Below, piece by piece: positions 27,034 through 36,329 of a stretch of 64,000 bases of DNA. Under the pieces are notes generated by a model. It saw nothing but the letters and a program-made list of their open reading frames with translations. It did no database searches and was not told the origin of the DNA. The position numbers and the translations under genes are program-made. Within the stretch, counting starts at the first letter, position 1; every line of letters begins with the position of its first letter. The stretch is from Streptomyces sp. CC208A. GTDB taxonomy: Bacteria; Actinomycetota; Actinomycetes; Streptomycetales; Streptomycetaceae. The stretch spans positions 1 to 64,000 of the forward strand of contig NZ_JASCXN010000004.1 in assembly GCF_030010625.1 (NCBI RefSeq), read 5' to 3'.

Positions 27034-28422
27034 TTACGACGCCTTGGCCTTCTCCGGGGCCGGCGCGGCGGCCGCGGCGGGAGCCGGGGCGGGCTTGGCG
27101 GCCTCGTAGAACTCCTCGCGCGGCGTCTCCATGGCGCCGAGCGAGACGACCTCGCGCTTGAGGAACATGCCGAGGGTCCAGTCGGCGAAGACGCGGATCT
27201 TGCGGTTGAAGGTCGGCATCGCCATGCCGTGGTAGCCACGGTGCATGTACCAGGCGAGACGGCCCTTGAGCTTGATCTTCATCTTGCCCATGACGATCAT
27301 GGCGACGCCCTTGTGCAGACCGAGTCCGGCCACCGCGCCCTTGTTGGCGTGGCTGTACTCCTTCTGCGGGAAGCCGCGCATGCCCGACACCACGTTGTCG
27401 CCGAGGACCTTGGCCTGGCGCAGGGCGTGCTGGGCGTTCGGCGGGCACCAGGCGTTCGGGTTGCCGGCGCGGCGGCCGACCATGTCCGGGACCTGGGCGT
27501 TGTCGCCCGCGGCCCAGACGTAGTCCATGCCGTTGACCTGGAGCTTCTCGTTGCAGTCCACGTGGCCGCGGGGGCCGAGCGGCAGACCGAAGCGGGCGAG
27601 CGCCGGGTTGGGCTTGACGCCGGCGGTCCACACGATGGTGTTGGAGTCGACCTCTAGGCCGTTCTTGAGCACGACGTGGCCGTCCACGCAGGAGTCCATG
27701 GAGGTCTCCAGGTAGATCTCGATGCCGCGGCTCTCCAGGTGCTCCTTGCCGTACTGGCCGAGCTTGGGGCCCACCTCGGGGAGGATCTTGTCGGCCGCGT
27801 CGACCAGGACGAAGCGCATGTCCTCGCGCGAGACGTTCTTGTAGTACTTCGCGGCGTCGCGGGCCATGTCCTCGACCTCGCCGATCGTCTCGGCGCCGGC
27901 GAAGCCACCGCCGACGAAGACGAAGGTCAGGGCCTTGCGGCGGACCTCCTCGTCGGTGGTCGAGTCGGCCTTGTCGAGCTGTTCGAGGACGTGGTTGCGC
28001 AGGCCGATGGCCTCCTCGATGCCCTTCATGCCGATGCCCTGCTCGGCGAGGCCGGGGATCGGGAAGGTGCGGGAGACGGCACCCATCGAGATGACCAGGT
28101 AGTCGAAGGGCAGCTCGTACGCCTCGCCGACGAGCGGCGCGATCGTGGCGACCTTGCGGTCCTGGTCGATGGTGGTGACCCGGCCGGTGAGCACCTCGGC
28201 TCCGCGCACGACGCGCCGCAGCGGGACGACGACGTGGCGCGGCGAGATGCTGCCGGCGGCGGCTTCGGGGAGGAAGGGCTGGTACGTCATGTACGACCGC
28301 GGGTCGACGACCGTGACGGTCGCCTCGGCGTAACGCATCTTCTTGAGGATGCGCCGCGCGGCGTACAGGCCAACGTACCCGCCGCCTACGATGAGGATCC
28401 TGGGACGCTCCGTGGTGCTCAT
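27034..28422 (-). CDS. ndh: Type II NADH:quinone oxidoreductase
   Basis: 462 residues. A non-proton-pumping flavoprotein that passes electrons from NADH to menaquinone at the membrane. There are two dinucleotide-binding motifs, IVGGGYVGLYAAR near the N-terminus (FAD) and FVGGGFAGAE near 170 (NADH). Further landmarks are VWTAGVKPNP and WAAGDNAQVPD. The C-terminal 25 residues are an Ala/Pro tail. The ATG at 28422 begins MSTTERPRILIVGGG; the frame is open further but without another good start. The 370-base upstream region contains two GTGAA...TTCAC palindromes compatible with control by the redox repressor Rex. Confidence 0.93.
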   Translation of the reverse strand: MSTTERPRILIVGGGYVGLYAARRILKKMRYAEATVTVVDPRSYMTYQPFLPEAAAGSISPRHVVVPLRRVVRGAEVLTGRVTTIDQDRKVATIAPLVGEAYELPFDYLVISMGAVSRTFPIPGLAEQGIGMKGIEEAIGLRNHVLEQLDKADSTTDEEVRRKALTFVFVGGGFAGAETIGEVEDMARDAAKYYKNVSREDMRFVLVDAADKILPEVGPKLGQYGKEHLESRGIEIYLETSMDSCVDGHVVLKNGLEVDSNTIVWTAGVKPNPALARFGLPLGPRGHVDCNEKLQVNGMDYVWAAGDNAQVPDMVGRRAGNPNAWCPPNAQHALRQAKVLGDNVVSGMRGFPQKEYSHANKGAVAGLGLHKGVAMIVMGKMKIKLKGRLAWYMHRGYHGMAMPTFNRKIRVFADWTLGMFLKREVVSLGAMETPREEFYEAAKPAPAPAAAAAPAPEKAKAS

Positions 28423-28552
28423 GGCATCGAGTATCCACCCACCCCGAGGAGTGACCTCGTGCGCCCCTTCACAAGGTTCCCGGGGCACTCTGCTACACTC
28501 CGCCGCCCACGTGATCCATGTCATGGTCGTGCAAAGGAACCGGAGTGCAGTG

Positions 28553-28567
28553 GTGAACGTTGTTCAC
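28553..28567. promoter_or_regulatory. Palindrome GTGAAC-GTT-GTTCAC upstream of ndh
   Basis: Perfect 6-bp arms around three bases, about 135 bases before the ndh start. It resembles a Rex operator (consensus TTGTGAA-N4-TTCACAA), but the half-sites are one base further apart. Confidence 0.4.
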
Positions 28568-28730
28568 CCCTACTGAACTGGCCTGGAGAGCCCCCGTTAA
28601 CGCGGAAGCAAGAGGCGCGTTCACACGATGGAAACTTCGAGCGAAGTGGCCTCCGCGCCTGCGAAAGGACCCTGGAGACCCCCTCGGGAGCCCCAAAGAC
28701 CTCCCTCCGGGGCCACCAGGGCCCTTTTCC

Positions 28731-28748
28731 TTGTGAAGAACTTCACGA
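28731..28748. promoter_or_regulatory. Candidate Rex operator upstream of ndh
   Basis: TTGTGAA-GAAC-TTCACGA matches the Streptomyces Rex consensus TTGTGAA-N4-TTCACAA with one mismatch and correct spacing. It is about 310 bases upstream of ndh and 45 bases after the ppx stop. Confidence 0.5.
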
Positions 28749-28792
28749 AGCTTTTCCGACAGGCTGTCGCCGGGTGCCTCGATAGCTGCCCG

Positions 28793-29707
28793 CTATGCCA
28801 CGGATAGGGCGATCCCATCGAGGATGTCGTGCTCGCTGACGACGACCTCGGCGGCTCCGACCCGCTCGACGATCTCCTGGAGGACCAGCGCGCCGGCCAC
28901 GATCACGTCCACCCGGCCGGGGTGGATAACGGGCATCGCGGCCCGCTCCTCGTGGGTGGAGGCGAGCAGCCGGCTTGTGACCTCGGCGACCTGGGCGGCG
29001 GAGATCCGGGAGTGGTGCACCTTCTCGGAGTCGTACTCCGGCAGCCCGAGGGCGAGGGCGGCGACGGTGGTGACCGAGCCGGCCAGGCCGACGAGGGTGT
29101 CGGCCGTGGTGATCGGCACGGTCCCGGCGGCGAGGTCGAGGGCGGCGCGGACGTCGGCGCGGATCGCCTCGGCCTCCTCGGCGGTCGGCGGGTCGTGCCG
29201 GACGTGCCGCTCGGTGAGCCGGACGCAGCCGATGTCGACGGAGCGGGCGGCCTCGACCTCGCGGCGGCCGGTGACGAACTCGGTCGAGCCGCCGCCGATG
29301 TCGACGACGAGGTACGTCTCCGAGCCGGGCAGCTCGCCGGTGGCGCCGGCGAAGGAGAACGCGGCCTCCTGGTCGCCGGTGATCACCTCGGGCTCGACGC
29401 CCAGGATCTCCACGACCCCGTCGACGAAGTCCTGCCGGTTCTCGGCGTCGCGGGAGGCGGAGGTGGCGACGAAGCGGAGCTTCTTGACGCCGAGCTCCTC
29501 GATGACGGCGGCGTACTCGCGGCAGGCGGCGAAGGTCCGCTCCAGCGCCTCGGGGGCGAGCCGGCCGGTCTTGTCGACGCCCTGCCCGAGCCGGACGATC
29601 GTCATCCGCCGGTCCAGCTCGGTCAGCTCCCCGGTCTCCGGGTGCACGTCGGCGACGAGGAGGCGGATGGAGTTCGTACCGCAGTCGATTCCGGCGACCC
29701 GGGTCAC
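28793..29707 (-). CDS. ppx: Ppx/GppA family exopolyphosphatase
   Basis: 304 residues. An ASKHA-fold phosphatase expected to hydrolyse inorganic polyphosphate or pppGpp. The motifs are GIDCGTNSIRLLVAD at the N-terminus (phosphate 1 loop), VDIGGGSTEF (phosphate 2 loop) and GLAGSVTT. The length fits the short actinobacterial two-domain form. The GTG start overlaps the TGA of the DUF501 gene (GTGA at 29704-29707), so it is translationally coupled. It is the last gene of the divIC-DUF501-ppx run, an arrangement conserved across actinobacteria. Confidence 0.92.
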   Translation of the reverse strand: MTRVAGIDCGTNSIRLLVADVHPETGELTELDRRMTIVRLGQGVDKTGRLAPEALERTFAACREYAAVIEELGVKKLRFVATSASRDAENRQDFVDGVVEILGVEPEVITGDQEAAFSFAGATGELPGSETYLVVDIGGGSTEFVTGRREVEAARSVDIGCVRLTERHVRHDPPTAEEAEAIRADVRAALDLAAGTVPITTADTLVGLAGSVTTVAALALGLPEYDSEKVHHSRISAAQVAEVTSRLLASTHEERAAMPVIHPGRVDVIVAGALVLQEIVERVGAAEVVVSEHDILDGIALSVA

Positions 29708-30306
29708 GAGGCGTCCCCCTCGTCGACGGGCTTGAAGGCGAAGTGGCCGTCCTCGCCGCCCTCGACCGTCCAGCCGTCCTCCTCCTTCGGAGGCGCGACG
29801 GAGACGCACGGGCCCTTCGCCCACCACTCCGGGAGCATGGCCAGGGCCTCGTCGCCGAAGGGGTTGACGCCGGGGCCGGCGGCGAGGGAGTGGCCGACGA
29901 GGACGTGGAGGCACTTGACCCGGTCGGGCATGCCGCCGGCGCTGGGGAAGCCCTCCAGGACCTCGATGGCGTCGCGGCGCGCGATGTAGTCCTCGTGCGC
30001 GGCGCGGTAGGCGGCGGCGAGCTCGGGGTCGGTGGCGAGCCGGGCCTGCATCTCCTTCATGACCCCGTTGGCCTCCAGGGTGCCGATGGCCGAGGCCGCC
30101 CGGGGGCAGGTGAGGTAGTACGTGGTCGGGAAGGGGGTGCCGTCGGGCAGCCGGGGCGCGGTCTCGACGACGTCCGGGTTGCCGCAGGGGCAGCGGTGCG
30201 CGATGGCGCGCAGGCCGCGGGGCGGCCGGCCGAGCTGCGCCTCGAAGGCGGCGACGTCCGCCTCGGTGGGCTCGGTGCGTTCGGTCTGCGGAGGGGGCGT
30301 TTCCAT
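29704..30306 (-). CDS. DUF501 domain protein
   Basis: 200 residues, cytoplasmic. The DUF501 pattern is clear: LGRPPRGLRAIAHRCPCGNPDVVETAPRLPDG in pieces, then FPTTYYLTCPRAASAIGTLE, and a C-terminal part with RVKCLHVLVGHSLA and GVNPFGDEAL. Three conserved Cys suggest metal binding. No biochemical role is established that I know of. Its fixed location between divIC and ppx suggests a housekeeping link to division or polyphosphate metabolism. It starts 22 bases after the divIC stop. Confidence 0.9.
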   Translation of the reverse strand: METPPPQTERTEPTEADVAAFEAQLGRPPRGLRAIAHRCPCGNPDVVETAPRLPDGTPFPTTYYLTCPRAASAIGTLEANGVMKEMQARLATDPELAAAYRAAHEDYIARRDAIEVLEGFPSAGGMPDRVKCLHVLVGHSLAAGPGVNPFGDEALAMLPEWWAKGPCVSVAPPKEEDGWTVEGGEDGHFAFKPVDEGDAS

Positions 30307-30328
30307 CGTGGATCCTGAGTCGGGTCGG

Positions 30329-30799
30329 TCAGCGGCGGTCGGCGTTGTCCACGCCGTCCCAGAGGTTGTCGTACCAGGGCCGGTCGGCCGCGCCCTGCTC
30401 GGCGCGGGGGCGGTCGGCCGCCCCGGGGTCGGTCACGGTGAAGCCGGTCTCGCCGGGCAGCACGTAGTGGAGGTGTTCGCGGGCGAGGCGGCGTACGTAG
30501 GCGGGGTCCTGGAGCCGGGCCTTCTCGTCCCGCAGCTCCTCGACCCGCCGGGCGGCCTCGGCGGCCTTGCGCTCCTGGTCGGCGATCTCGCCCTGCTGGG
30601 AGACGTAGCTCCTTATGGGGTAGGCGAGGGCGACGACGAGGGAGCAGACGACGAGGGCGAGGAAGGCGGCGCGGCCGGTGAGCCGGGAGCGCCGCGCCTG
30701 GCGGCGGGTCTGGGAGCGGTAGACGCGGGCCGCGGTCTGCTCGCCGAGCAGCCTGATCCGGGTCGCGGTGGAGAACCGGTCCCCGTTCTTCACGGCCAT
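30329..30799 (-). CDS. divIC: DivIC/FtsB-like septum formation protein
   Basis: 156 residues. A bitopic division protein: basic N-terminus, one TM at about 43-62, then a coiled coil (about 66-105, QQGEIADQERKAAEAARR region) and the conserved YVRRLAREHLHYVLPGE of the DivIC/FtsB family. It acts at the septum with FtsL and FtsQ. The ATG at 30799 has GGAGGCGGG upstream; a GTG at 30838 lies inside the eno terminator and is rejected. It begins the divIC-DUF501-ppx unit, separated from eno by a strong hairpin. Confidence 0.92.
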   Translation of the reverse strand: MAVKNGDRFSTATRIRLLGEQTAARVYRSQTRRQARRSRLTGRAAFLALVVCSLVVALAYPIRSYVSQQGEIADQERKAAEAARRVEELRDEKARLQDPAYVRRLAREHLHYVLPGETGFTVTDPGAADRPRAEQGAADRPWYDNLWDGVDNADRR

Positions 30800-30823
30800 G
30801 TCGTCCCGCCTCCCCTGTTCATA

Positions 30824-30868
30824 CGTACGTCCCCGCACACGGTACGGGACCGGGTGCGGGGACGTACG
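30824..30868 (-). terminator. eno terminator
   Basis: CGTACGTCCCCGCAC (30824-30838) pairs perfectly with GTGCGGGGACGTACG (30854-30868), a 15-bp stem with a 15-base loop, 25 bases after the eno stop. Confidence 0.9.
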
Positions 30869-30892
30869 GAGGCTGCCCTGCCGGGCCGGATG

Positions 30893-32248
<1,356 letters not shown>

Positions 32249-32396
32249 CTAACCGGCTCCGGCGCTCCGGCCAGCCGACCGCCCGTCCCCTGGGACGAAA
32301 AAGGGCCCAAGGATACGCATCAGGGGACGAAAGCCCTCGGGTTCTGTCGAAGATCTCCTGAGATCCCCCGCGATCTACTGAGCGGTAACGGCGGAG

Positions 32397-32438
32397 CCCC
32401 GGTCCGGAGCCACGGGGGAAGGGGGCTCGGGACCGGGG
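32397..32438 (-). terminator. Secondary hairpin downstream of rpfA
   Basis: CCCCGGTCC (32397-32405) pairs with GGACCGGGG (32430-32438). A flanking GAGCCCC can instead pair with GGGGCTC in the loop, giving alternative folds. Confidence 0.5.
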
Positions 32439-32465
32439 TGGTCACCGCGGGAGGGTCGCCGGGTA

Positions 32466-32489
32466 CCGGTGAGCCGCCGGACTCACCGG
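32466..32489 (-). terminator. rpfA terminator hairpin
   Basis: CCGGTGAG (32466-32473) and CTCACCGG (32482-32489) form an 8-bp stem with an 8-base loop, just after the rpfA stop. Confidence 0.65.
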
Positions 32490-32500
32490 GACCGCGGGGG

Positions 32501-33235
<735 letters not shown>

Positions 33236-33237
33236 TC

Positions 33238-33400
33238 ACCGACGCCTGTGAGGTGAGCTGTCGGGTTCGGGCTTGAAGAGTCGCCCGGCCGCGCGTCCTT
33301 GCACGCGGCTTCACCCCTAGCCGGTCGAGCGGCCGTCCTCGACGGACGGCCGGGACCGGCACGAACCTTGGGTCCCCCACTCCTGCCTGCGGCGCTTTCG
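33238..33400 (-). ncRNA. c-di-AMP (ydaO/yuaA-type) riboswitch in the rpfA leader
   Basis: The minus strand between the promoter and rpfA shows the ydaO-class conserved blocks in order: GGGGGACCCAAGGTTCG (near 33359-33376), TAGGGGTGAAGCC (near 33307-33320), and GCCCGAACCCGACAGCTCAC then CACAGGCGTC (33241-33272). These are the ligand-binding segments of the c-di-AMP riboswitch. In Streptomyces coelicolor a riboswitch of this class is known to control rpfA. The boundaries are approximate. High c-di-AMP is expected to switch expression off. Confidence 0.85.
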
Positions 33401-33475
33401 CGACGACAGTTCCCGGCGGCCGACGGCAGGACTCGGCGTTTCGGTCGACGGGGCCCGCGGTGGCGAGCGGTGAAG

Positions 33476-33505
33476 ACCGTAGACACACACCTGCGCGAAG
33501 TTCAA
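33476..33505 (-). promoter_or_regulatory. Candidate rpfA promoter
   Basis: On the minus strand TTGAAC (33505-33500) and TACGGT (33481-33476) are 18 bases apart. Transcription would start near 33469, giving a leader of about 245 bases that contains the riboswitch. Confidence 0.45.
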
Positions 33506-33541
33506 AGAGGCTTACGACGGACAAAACACCCGTACTTGCAC

Positions 33542-33579
33542 TCCGTCAGCCCTCGTTTGCGCAGGTGAGGGCTGACGGA
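33542..33579 (-). terminator. Terminator between the two rpf genes
   Basis: TCCGTCAGCCCTC (33542-33554) pairs perfectly with GAGGGCTGACGGA (33567-33579), a 13-bp stem with a 12-base loop. It isolates rpfA from the upstream rpf-like gene. Confidence 0.85.
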
Positions 33580-33668
33580 AGCAAACTTTCCGGACGGGAC
33601 ACGCCAGTTGGGACGAAGAGACCCATGTCTCACTTTCCCAAAATCGGACATATACCCCTGAAGCGGCC

Positions 33669-34796
33669 TCACTTCTCCGTCGGAGTGGCCGTCAGTTCGA
33701 GGCTCTGACCAGGGAGGATGAGATCCGGGTCGGCCCCGACCGTCTGACGGTTGGCGTCATAGAGGGCGTCCCACCCGCCGGGAAGATCGTTCTCCTGCGC
33801 GATCTCCGACAGACTGTCACCGGGCCGCACGGTGTAGGCGCCACTTCCGTCCGCCTTGGCGGGGGTTGAGGCGACCTTGCCCTCTGCTGCGGCATGACGA
33901 CCGGTTTCCTTGGAACTGTCCGTTACGCCGCTTTCCTCCGGCGCGGCCTCGCCACGGTGCTTGCCCGTCCCGGGCGTGGCCGACGTCACGTCAGACCCGT
34001 CCGTACCGGGGGTCACGGGGGTGGTGGGCGCCACGGGGCTCACGGGGGTGCCCGTGGAGGCGTCGGGGGTGCCCGTGGAGGCGTCTGGGGTGCCGGGGGT
34101 GCCGGGGGTGGTGTCCGGGGTGCTCGGGGCGCCCGGGGTGACCGTCCCGGTGGGGGCGGGCGTCGTCGGCGCGGCGGGAGTGGTGGGCGTGGCGGGCGCG
34201 GTGGTGGTCGCCGCTCCCCCGGTCACCCTCTCCTCCTTCTCGGCCCGCTCCGTGACCGCGGAGGCGGACGGGGCCGAGGGGGTCGCCCGGGTCTCCTCGG
34301 CGGCTTCCGGCGCGCCGGCGCCCGTGCTCGCGCTCGTACCCGAGGTGCGGTCGGACTCCGGCGCCACTCCGCCCTCGTCCTCCTGCTGCACGGCCGGGCC
34401 CGGCTGGACGCCCGGCGCCACGCCGTCGTTCTTCAGGCCCGCGATGGGGGCGCAGGTGGCCCAGTCCGTGCTGCCGGCGGCGAGCGCCTTGTCGGCGACG
34501 GTGATCTGCTGGGCGCGGCTGGCGAGGTCGGGGCTGGGGGCGTACGCGAGCCCGCCGTGCCGCTCCCACGCCTCCTGCGTCATCTGGAGGCCGCCGTACA
34601 TGCCGTTGCCGAAGTGGGCGCTCCACTGGCCGCCGGACTCGCAGGCGGCGACCCGGTCCCAGGTGGCCGCGTCGGCGGCGGAGGCGGAACCGGCGGCGAG
34701 CAGCGGCAGCGCCATGGCGGAGCCGGTCACTCCGGCGGTGACGACGATCGCGGGTGCCTGGCGGGGTCGACGGTGTCGTCCGTTTCCGGAAAGCAT
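33669..34796 (-). CDS. Second Rpf-type muralytic protein with long Thr/Pro linker and LysM
   Basis: 375 residues, secreted (signal about 1-40, GSASAAD). The Rpf domain (about 41-118) has Glu53 in AACESGGQWS, GMYGGLQMT and the disulfide Cys of WATCAP. Residues about 130-310 are a Thr/Pro/Ala/Gly-rich linker with near-perfect TGTPDAS repeats, probably disordered and spanning the wall. The C-terminal LysM (YTVRPGDSLSEIAQENDL to LILPGQSLEL) binds peptidoglycan. It has the same architecture as rpfA but a much longer linker and no recognisable riboswitch. GATCAC direct repeats at 34907-34923 lie upstream. Confidence 0.92.
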   Translation of the reverse strand: MLSGNGRHRRPRQAPAIVVTAGVTGSAMALPLLAAGSASAADAATWDRVAACESGGQWSAHFGNGMYGGLQMTQEAWERHGGLAYAPSPDLASRAQQITVADKALAAGSTDWATCAPIAGLKNDGVAPGVQPGPAVQQEDEGGVAPESDRTSGTSASTGAGAPEAAEETRATPSAPSASAVTERAEKEERVTGGAATTTAPATPTTPAAPTTPAPTGTVTPGAPSTPDTTPGTPGTPDASTGTPDASTGTPVSPVAPTTPVTPGTDGSDVTSATPGTGKHRGEAAPEESGVTDSSKETGRHAAAEGKVASTPAKADGSGAYTVRPGDSLSEIAQENDLPGGWDALYDANRQTVGADPDLILPGQSLELTATPTEK

Positions 34797-34906
34797 CTCG
34801 GGGCCTTTCGCGTGACGGCGGGGACGGCGGGGACGGCCGAGGCGGGGCCGAACATGGGCGCGAACGTAGCCGCATTCGAACGTCCATCACAAGTCGATGG
34901 CACCGC

Positions 34907-34923
34907 GATCACGTAAAGATCAC
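34907..34923. promoter_or_regulatory. 11-bp-spaced direct repeat upstream of the second rpf gene
   Basis: GATCAC at 34907-34912 and again at 34918-34923 (GTGATC twice on the coding strand), about 110 bases before the start. This periodicity suits an OmpR-type regulator; the factor is unknown. Confidence 0.4.
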
Positions 34924-34938
34924 ATTCCTGACGCGACG

Positions 34939-36246
34939 TCACCCGGTATGCAGGGGTGCGGAAGGGGTGAACTCCACTGGAAGCGTGCGCAATCCCCTCA
35001 TGATGAGCCCGCCGCGCCACCGCAGTTCGTCCGGATCGACGCCAAGTCGCAGGTCCGGCAGGCGGGTCAGGAGGGTGGCGAGCGCGGTCTGCCCCTCCAG
35101 GCGGGCGAGCGGCGCGCCCAGGCAGTAGTGGATGCCGTGCCCGTACCCGAGGTGCTGGTTGTCCTTCCGGGCGAGGTCGAGGGTGTCGGGGGACCCGAAC
35201 CGCGCCGGGTCGCGGTCGGCCGCCGCGAGCACGACGAGGACCGGGTCGCCGGCCGGGACGGCCTGCCCGCCGATGGTGAGGTCGGTGGTCGCGTACCGCC
35301 AGGTCGCCAGCTCGACCGGCCCGTCGTACCGCAGCAGTTCCTCGACGCCGGTCTCCAGGAGCCCGGTCTCGCCGGCGGCCAACGACGCCTGGAGCCGGGC
35401 CCGTTGCTCGGGGTTCCGCAGCAGGGCGTAGGTGCCGTTGCCGATGAGGTTGATGGTGGTCTCGAAACCGGCGAACAGGAGTACGAAGCACATGGCGACG
35501 GCCTCGGCCTCGGTGAGGTGGTCGCCGTGGTCGGAGGCGCGGATGAGCCCGGAGATGAGGTCGTCCGCCCCGTCCTGCCGCAGGCCTTCCCGCTTCCGGT
35601 GGATCAGTTCCGCCAGATACCCCCGGATCTTCTTCACCGACCGCGCCACCCCGCCGCGCGGCCCGCCGCCGTGCCGGATCATCATCCCGGCCCAGTCCCG
35701 GAAGTCGTCCTGGTCCTCGGCGGGCACGCCGAGCATGTCGCAGATGGCGTAGATGGGCAGCGGGAAGGCGAACTCGTGGATGAGGTCGGCGCTCCCCCGC
35801 TCCGCGAAGGAGTCGATGAGCCGGTCCGTCAGCTCCTGCACGCGCGGCGCGAAGGCGGCGACCCGGCGCGGGGTGAACGCCTTCGACACGAGCCGCCGCA
35901 GCCGGGTGTGGTCCGGCGGGTCGATGTTGAGGAGGTGGGTCATGAGCCCGGCGCTGCGCTCGCCGGGGATGCCGGTCTTGCCCGGCTCGGCGTGGTGCGC
36001 CGGATTCTTGGAGAGCCGCTGGTCGGCGAGGGCCTGCCGGGCGTCCGCGTACCGCGTGACGAGCCACGCGTCGACGCCGCTGGGCAGCGTGGTCCGGTGC
36101 ACGGGCGCGTGCTCCCGCAGCCAGGCGTACGCCGGGTACGGATCGCTCGCGAACTCCCACCCGAACAGCTCGGGCACGGGACGGGAGCCCGGAGCCGCAC
36201 CAGGAGAATCAGGCGTACCGGGCACAGGGGAGGGTCCTTCGCTCAC
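34939..36246 (-). CDS. Cytochrome P450 (CYP107-like)
   Basis: 435 residues, soluble class I-type bacterial P450 monooxygenase. It has the I-helix LFAGFETT oxygen-binding motif, the K-helix ExxR in EELLRYDGP, and the haem-ligand loop LGYGHGIHYCLGAPLAR with Cys375. The overall pattern, including HLLNIDPPDHTRLRRLVSKAFTPRR, is that of the CYP107 group widespread in Streptomyces. The substrate cannot be inferred. The GTG at 36246 begins the frame. No ferredoxin gene is adjacent; a flavohaemoprotein gene is divergently transcribed 83 bases away and shares the promoter region. Confidence 0.93.
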   Translation of the reverse strand: MSEGPSPVPGTPDSPGAAPGSRPVPELFGWEFASDPYPAYAWLREHAPVHRTTLPSGVDAWLVTRYADARQALADQRLSKNPAHHAEPGKTGIPGERSAGLMTHLLNIDPPDHTRLRRLVSKAFTPRRVAAFAPRVQELTDRLIDSFAERGSADLIHEFAFPLPIYAICDMLGVPAEDQDDFRDWAGMMIRHGGGPRGGVARSVKKIRGYLAELIHRKREGLRQDGADDLISGLIRASDHGDHLTEAEAVAMCFVLLFAGFETTINLIGNGTYALLRNPEQRARLQASLAAGETGLLETGVEELLRYDGPVELATWRYATTDLTIGGQAVPAGDPVLVVLAAADRDPARFGSPDTLDLARKDNQHLGYGHGIHYCLGAPLARLEGQTALATLLTRLPDLRLGVDPDELRWRGGLIMRGLRTLPVEFTPSAPLHTG

Positions 36247-36329
36247 TCCCCGACCGTACAGTCCGCCCCTCGGAAGGCTTTCGGCGGACCTGACGTGGTC
36301 ACCGCCCGGTGACCGCGCCGTAACGGCGC

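Larger units (their letters stand above)
28423..28792. other. ndh upstream region
   Basis: No gene is supported. On the minus strand it holds a probable ppx terminator (long imperfect hairpin, about 28664-28727, CCTGG/CCAGG arms) and two palindromic operator-like sites listed separately. Confidence 0.45.
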
